The position numbers and the translations under genes are program-made. This document shows positions 6,460-7,603 of a stretch of 7,603 nt of DNA, piece by piece (position 1 is the first letter of the stretch; each line of letters begins with the position of its first letter). The stretch is from Omnitrophica WOR_2 bacterium RIFCSPLOWO2_12_FULL_51_24 (GTDB lineage Bacteria > Omnitrophota > Gorgyraeia > Pluralincolimonadales > Pluralincolimonadaceae). The notes below the pieces were generated by a model. That model saw only the letters and a program-made list of their open reading frames with translations, was not told the origin of the DNA and did not search any database. The stretch covers positions 10,231 to 17,833 of the forward strand of contig MHHC01000001.1 of the NCBI GenBank assembly GCA_001805885.1, in the 5' to 3' direction.

Positions 6460-6494
6460 TTGTCCCCGCGGAAGCGGGGAGCGAGAATCCATGG
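6460..6494. repeat. Dispersed-repeat-like hairpin in the mdh-sdhC gap
   Basis: The stem tccccgc (6463-6469) and gcgggga (6474-6480) closes a GGAA tetraloop of the GNRA class, followed by gcgagaatccatgg. This resembles the widespread intergenic repeat built on ccccgcgaaagcgggg with a trailing agaatcc. Only one copy is visible here. There is no U-tract after it, so it is not an obvious terminator; it could stabilise mRNA ends. The rest of the 73-bp gap holds the sdhC ribosome binding site. Confidence 0.6.
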
Positions 6495-6508
6495 CTGTCC
6501 GTCGCAAT

Positions 6509-6515
6509 AGGAGGG
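6509..6515 (+). promoter_or_regulatory. Ribosome binding site of the sdhC-like gene
   Basis: AGGAGGG sits 6 bases before the ATG at 6522. It is a strong match and fixes the start of a protein that is shorter at its N-terminus than E. coli SdhC. Confidence 0.8.
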
Positions 6516-6521
6516 ATTGAT

Positions 6522-6848
6522 ATGTTCGTCTGGTTATTTCACAGGATAAGCGGGATTTTACTTTTTGTTTTGATCGGGTTGCAGATTATAACCGGCTATG
6601 TATTGGGCGGAGAATTAACGACACCCTGGCAGAAGGCGTTCGCCGGTATCCACAGGATACAAGCAATAAATTTATCGATACTCTTCCTTTTTATATTCCA
6701 TGCGTTTTACGGCATAAGAACGATGTTGATCGACTTAGGGATAAAAAAAGAAAAATTCCTCTTTTGGTTTTTTACGATCCTCGGAATCTTGATTTTCTGC
6801 ATCGGCGCATATTTCATCGTTACAAAAGTCCCGATAAAAACGGCTTAA
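6522..6848 (+). CDS. sdhC: Succinate dehydrogenase cytochrome b556-like membrane anchor (SdhC type)
   Basis: A 108-residue membrane protein with three predicted helices, about residues 9-28, 47-66 and 80-100. It anchors the succinate dehydrogenase/fumarate reductase head to the membrane and passes electrons to or from quinone. HRISG (7-11) matches the quinone-site motif HRVSG of E. coli SdhC, with Arg8 equivalent to its Arg31. [14 protein letters not shown] (60-73) matches the motif holding the haem-ligand histidine (E. coli His84), so His60 is the likely haem ligand. It has only six residues before HRISG, against about 29 in E. coli, and the residue at the place of E. coli Ser27 is Trp4. No SdhD partner lies between it and the flavoprotein gene, which starts one base after its stop. 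The start is supported by the strong ribosome binding site at 6509-6515. Family assignment is good, and completeness of the anchor is uncertain. Confidence 0.85.
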   Translation: MFVWLFHRISGILLFVLIGLQIITGYVLGGELTTPWQKAFAGIHRIQAINLSILFLFIFHAFYGIRTMLIDLGIKKEKFLFWFFTILGILIFCIGAYFIVTKVPIKTA

Positions 6849-6849
6849 A

Positions 6850-7603
6850 ATGATTTCACACGATATATTGATTGTGGGAGGGGGTCTCGCCGGCCTCAGG
6901 GCGGCGGTTGAGGCAAAATCCAAAGGGCTCGACTGCGCCGTCATTTCAAAGGTCCATCCTTTAAGGTCTCATTCCATAGCCGCGCAAGGCGGCATCAATG
7001 CGCCTCTGGCAAATGCGCCGGACGGCAGAGATGATTCGATAGAAAAACATACCTTCGATACGATCAAGGGCTCCGATTATTTGGCCGACCAGGACGCGGT
7101 CGAGATCATGTGCGGCGAAGCCCCGAAAATAGTCTACGAGATGGAACATTGGGGCGCTCCGTTTTCGAGATTTGATGACGGCAGGATCGCCCAAAGGCCT
7201 TTCGGCGGCGCGGATTTTCCGCGGACCTGTTACGCCGCGGACAGGACAGGACACGTCCTGCTGCATACCCTGTATGAGCAGGCGGTCAAGCTCGGGATAA
7301 AAGTTTATGAAGAGAGGACAGTGGTTTCGATGTCCGTAAAAGACGGACATTTCGCCGGCTTGATAACGCTGAATTTATCAAGCGAAGAATTTGAGATTTT
7401 CGAAGGCAGGGCCTGCGTATTCGCGACAGGCGGCTACGGCAGGGTCTATCTGAAGTCTACCAACGCGCTGATCAACACCGGCTCAGGCATCGCCGTTTGC
7501 TACAGGGCAGGGGTCGCTATAAAAGACCTGGAATTTGTGCAGTTTCATCCCACCTGTCTGTTCGGCACGAATATTTTAATTACCGAAGGCGCGCGCGGCG
7601 AAG
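6850..7603 (+). CDS. sdhA: Succinate dehydrogenase/fumarate reductase flavoprotein subunit, 5' part
   Basis: The catalytic FAD subunit, oxidising succinate or reducing fumarate at the membrane. The first 251 codons are present and the gene runs off the window; the family is usually 550-640 residues. The N-terminal FAD fold is [14 protein letters not shown] (residues 6-19). His41 in [13 protein letters not shown] is the expected covalent FAD attachment residue. [15 protein letters not shown] and the FAD-contact ATGGYGRVY follow. His233 in QFHPT and Glu246 in ITEGARGE keep the 13-residue spacing of the substrate-binding residues His242 and Glu255 of E. coli SdhA. Position 236, usually Gly after HPT, is Cys. 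The ATG begins one base after the sdhC stop with no separate ribosome binding site, so it is translationally coupled. Sequence does not decide between oxidation and reduction. An iron-sulphur subunit (sdhB) is expected downstream. Confidence 0.96.
   Translation, partial: MISHDILIVGGGLAGLRAAVEAKSKGLDCAVISKVHPLRSHSIAAQGGINAPLANAPDGRDDSIEKHTFDTIKGSDYLADQDAVEIMCGEAPKIVYEMEHWGAPFSRFDDGRIAQRPFGGADFPRTCYAADRTGHVLLHTLYEQAVKLGIKVYEERTVVSMSVKDGHFAGLITLNLSSEEFEIFEGRACVFATGGYGRVYLKSTNALINTGSGIAVCYRAGVAIKDLEFVQFHPTCLFGTNILITEGARGE

Noticed and set aside
6463..6480. Hairpin after mdh considered as a terminator
   Set aside because: No U-tract follows the stem, and the sequence looks like a dispersed repeat instead.
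6491..6520. Nine-codon mini-ORF (MAVRRNRRD) just before sdhC
   Set aside because: Its ATG lies within the repeat-like element, it has no ribosome binding site, and it overlaps the sdhC ribosome binding site. Too short to support as a leader peptide.
6961..7350. 129-codon open frame on the minus strand opposite sdhA
   Set aside because: The + strand frame encodes clear flavoprotein motifs across the same bases, so this is an antisense shadow.

Overview
The window is a compact, single-strand stretch of bacterial central-metabolism genes. All nine supported genes lie on the + strand. Most neighbours overlap by 1-22 bases or sit within a few bases of each other, so they probably form two transcription units, separated by a strong hairpin at 3717-3752. 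Features pointing to a deep-branching or uncultured anaerobe-type bacterium include the split glycine decarboxylase (gcvPA + gcvPB), a two-subunit LeuC/LeuD-type aconitase-family enzyme, an LDH-like malate dehydrogenase, a one-cluster ferredoxin, and heavy use of ATA (Ile) and AGG (Arg) codons in otherwise moderately GC-rich DNA. The overall style resembles Omnitrophota-like genomes, but this is an impression from codon use and gene content; no marker gene here proves it.

Region 1 (1-3695) is a glycine cleavage and lipoylation block. It holds the 3' part of gcvPA (cut by the window edge), complete gcvPB, a lipoate ligase/octanoyl transferase family gene, a small [4Fe-4S] ferredoxin and a small exported protein of unknown function. 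The first three fit together: GcvPA/GcvPB decarboxylate glycine onto the lipoyl arm of GcvH, and the ligase or transferase attaches lipoate or its octanoyl precursor to such carrier proteins. The ligase gene is the oddest object in the window. It carries an in-frame 48-bp REP-like palindrome exactly 16 codons long, a 27-bp-spaced in-frame partial duplication and two further inverted repeats, yet stays open with its key motifs intact. A near-perfect sigma70-type promoter lies inside its 3' half and could drive the ferredoxin and exported-protein genes separately.

Region 2 (3717-7603) is a partial TCA-cycle block: the hairpin, a LeuC/LeuD-type hydro-lyase pair, malate dehydrogenase, a 73-bp gap holding a dispersed-repeat-like hairpin, a short SdhC-like membrane anchor and the first 251 codons of the succinate dehydrogenase/fumarate reductase flavoprotein (cut by the window edge). 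This setting suggests the LeuC/LeuD pair may act as aconitase rather than, or as well as, isopropylmalate isomerase. The large-subunit start codon lies only 8 bases after the hairpin, with no visible Shine-Dalgarno sequence.

I see no phage, CRISPR, defence, tRNA or rRNA features and no intergenic gap over 80 bases. I did not find a convincing new biological system. The best leads are the repeat-bearing ligase gene, the internal promoter, the hairpin next to the leuC-like start, the unresolved substrate of the hydro-lyase and the minimal Sdh membrane anchor.
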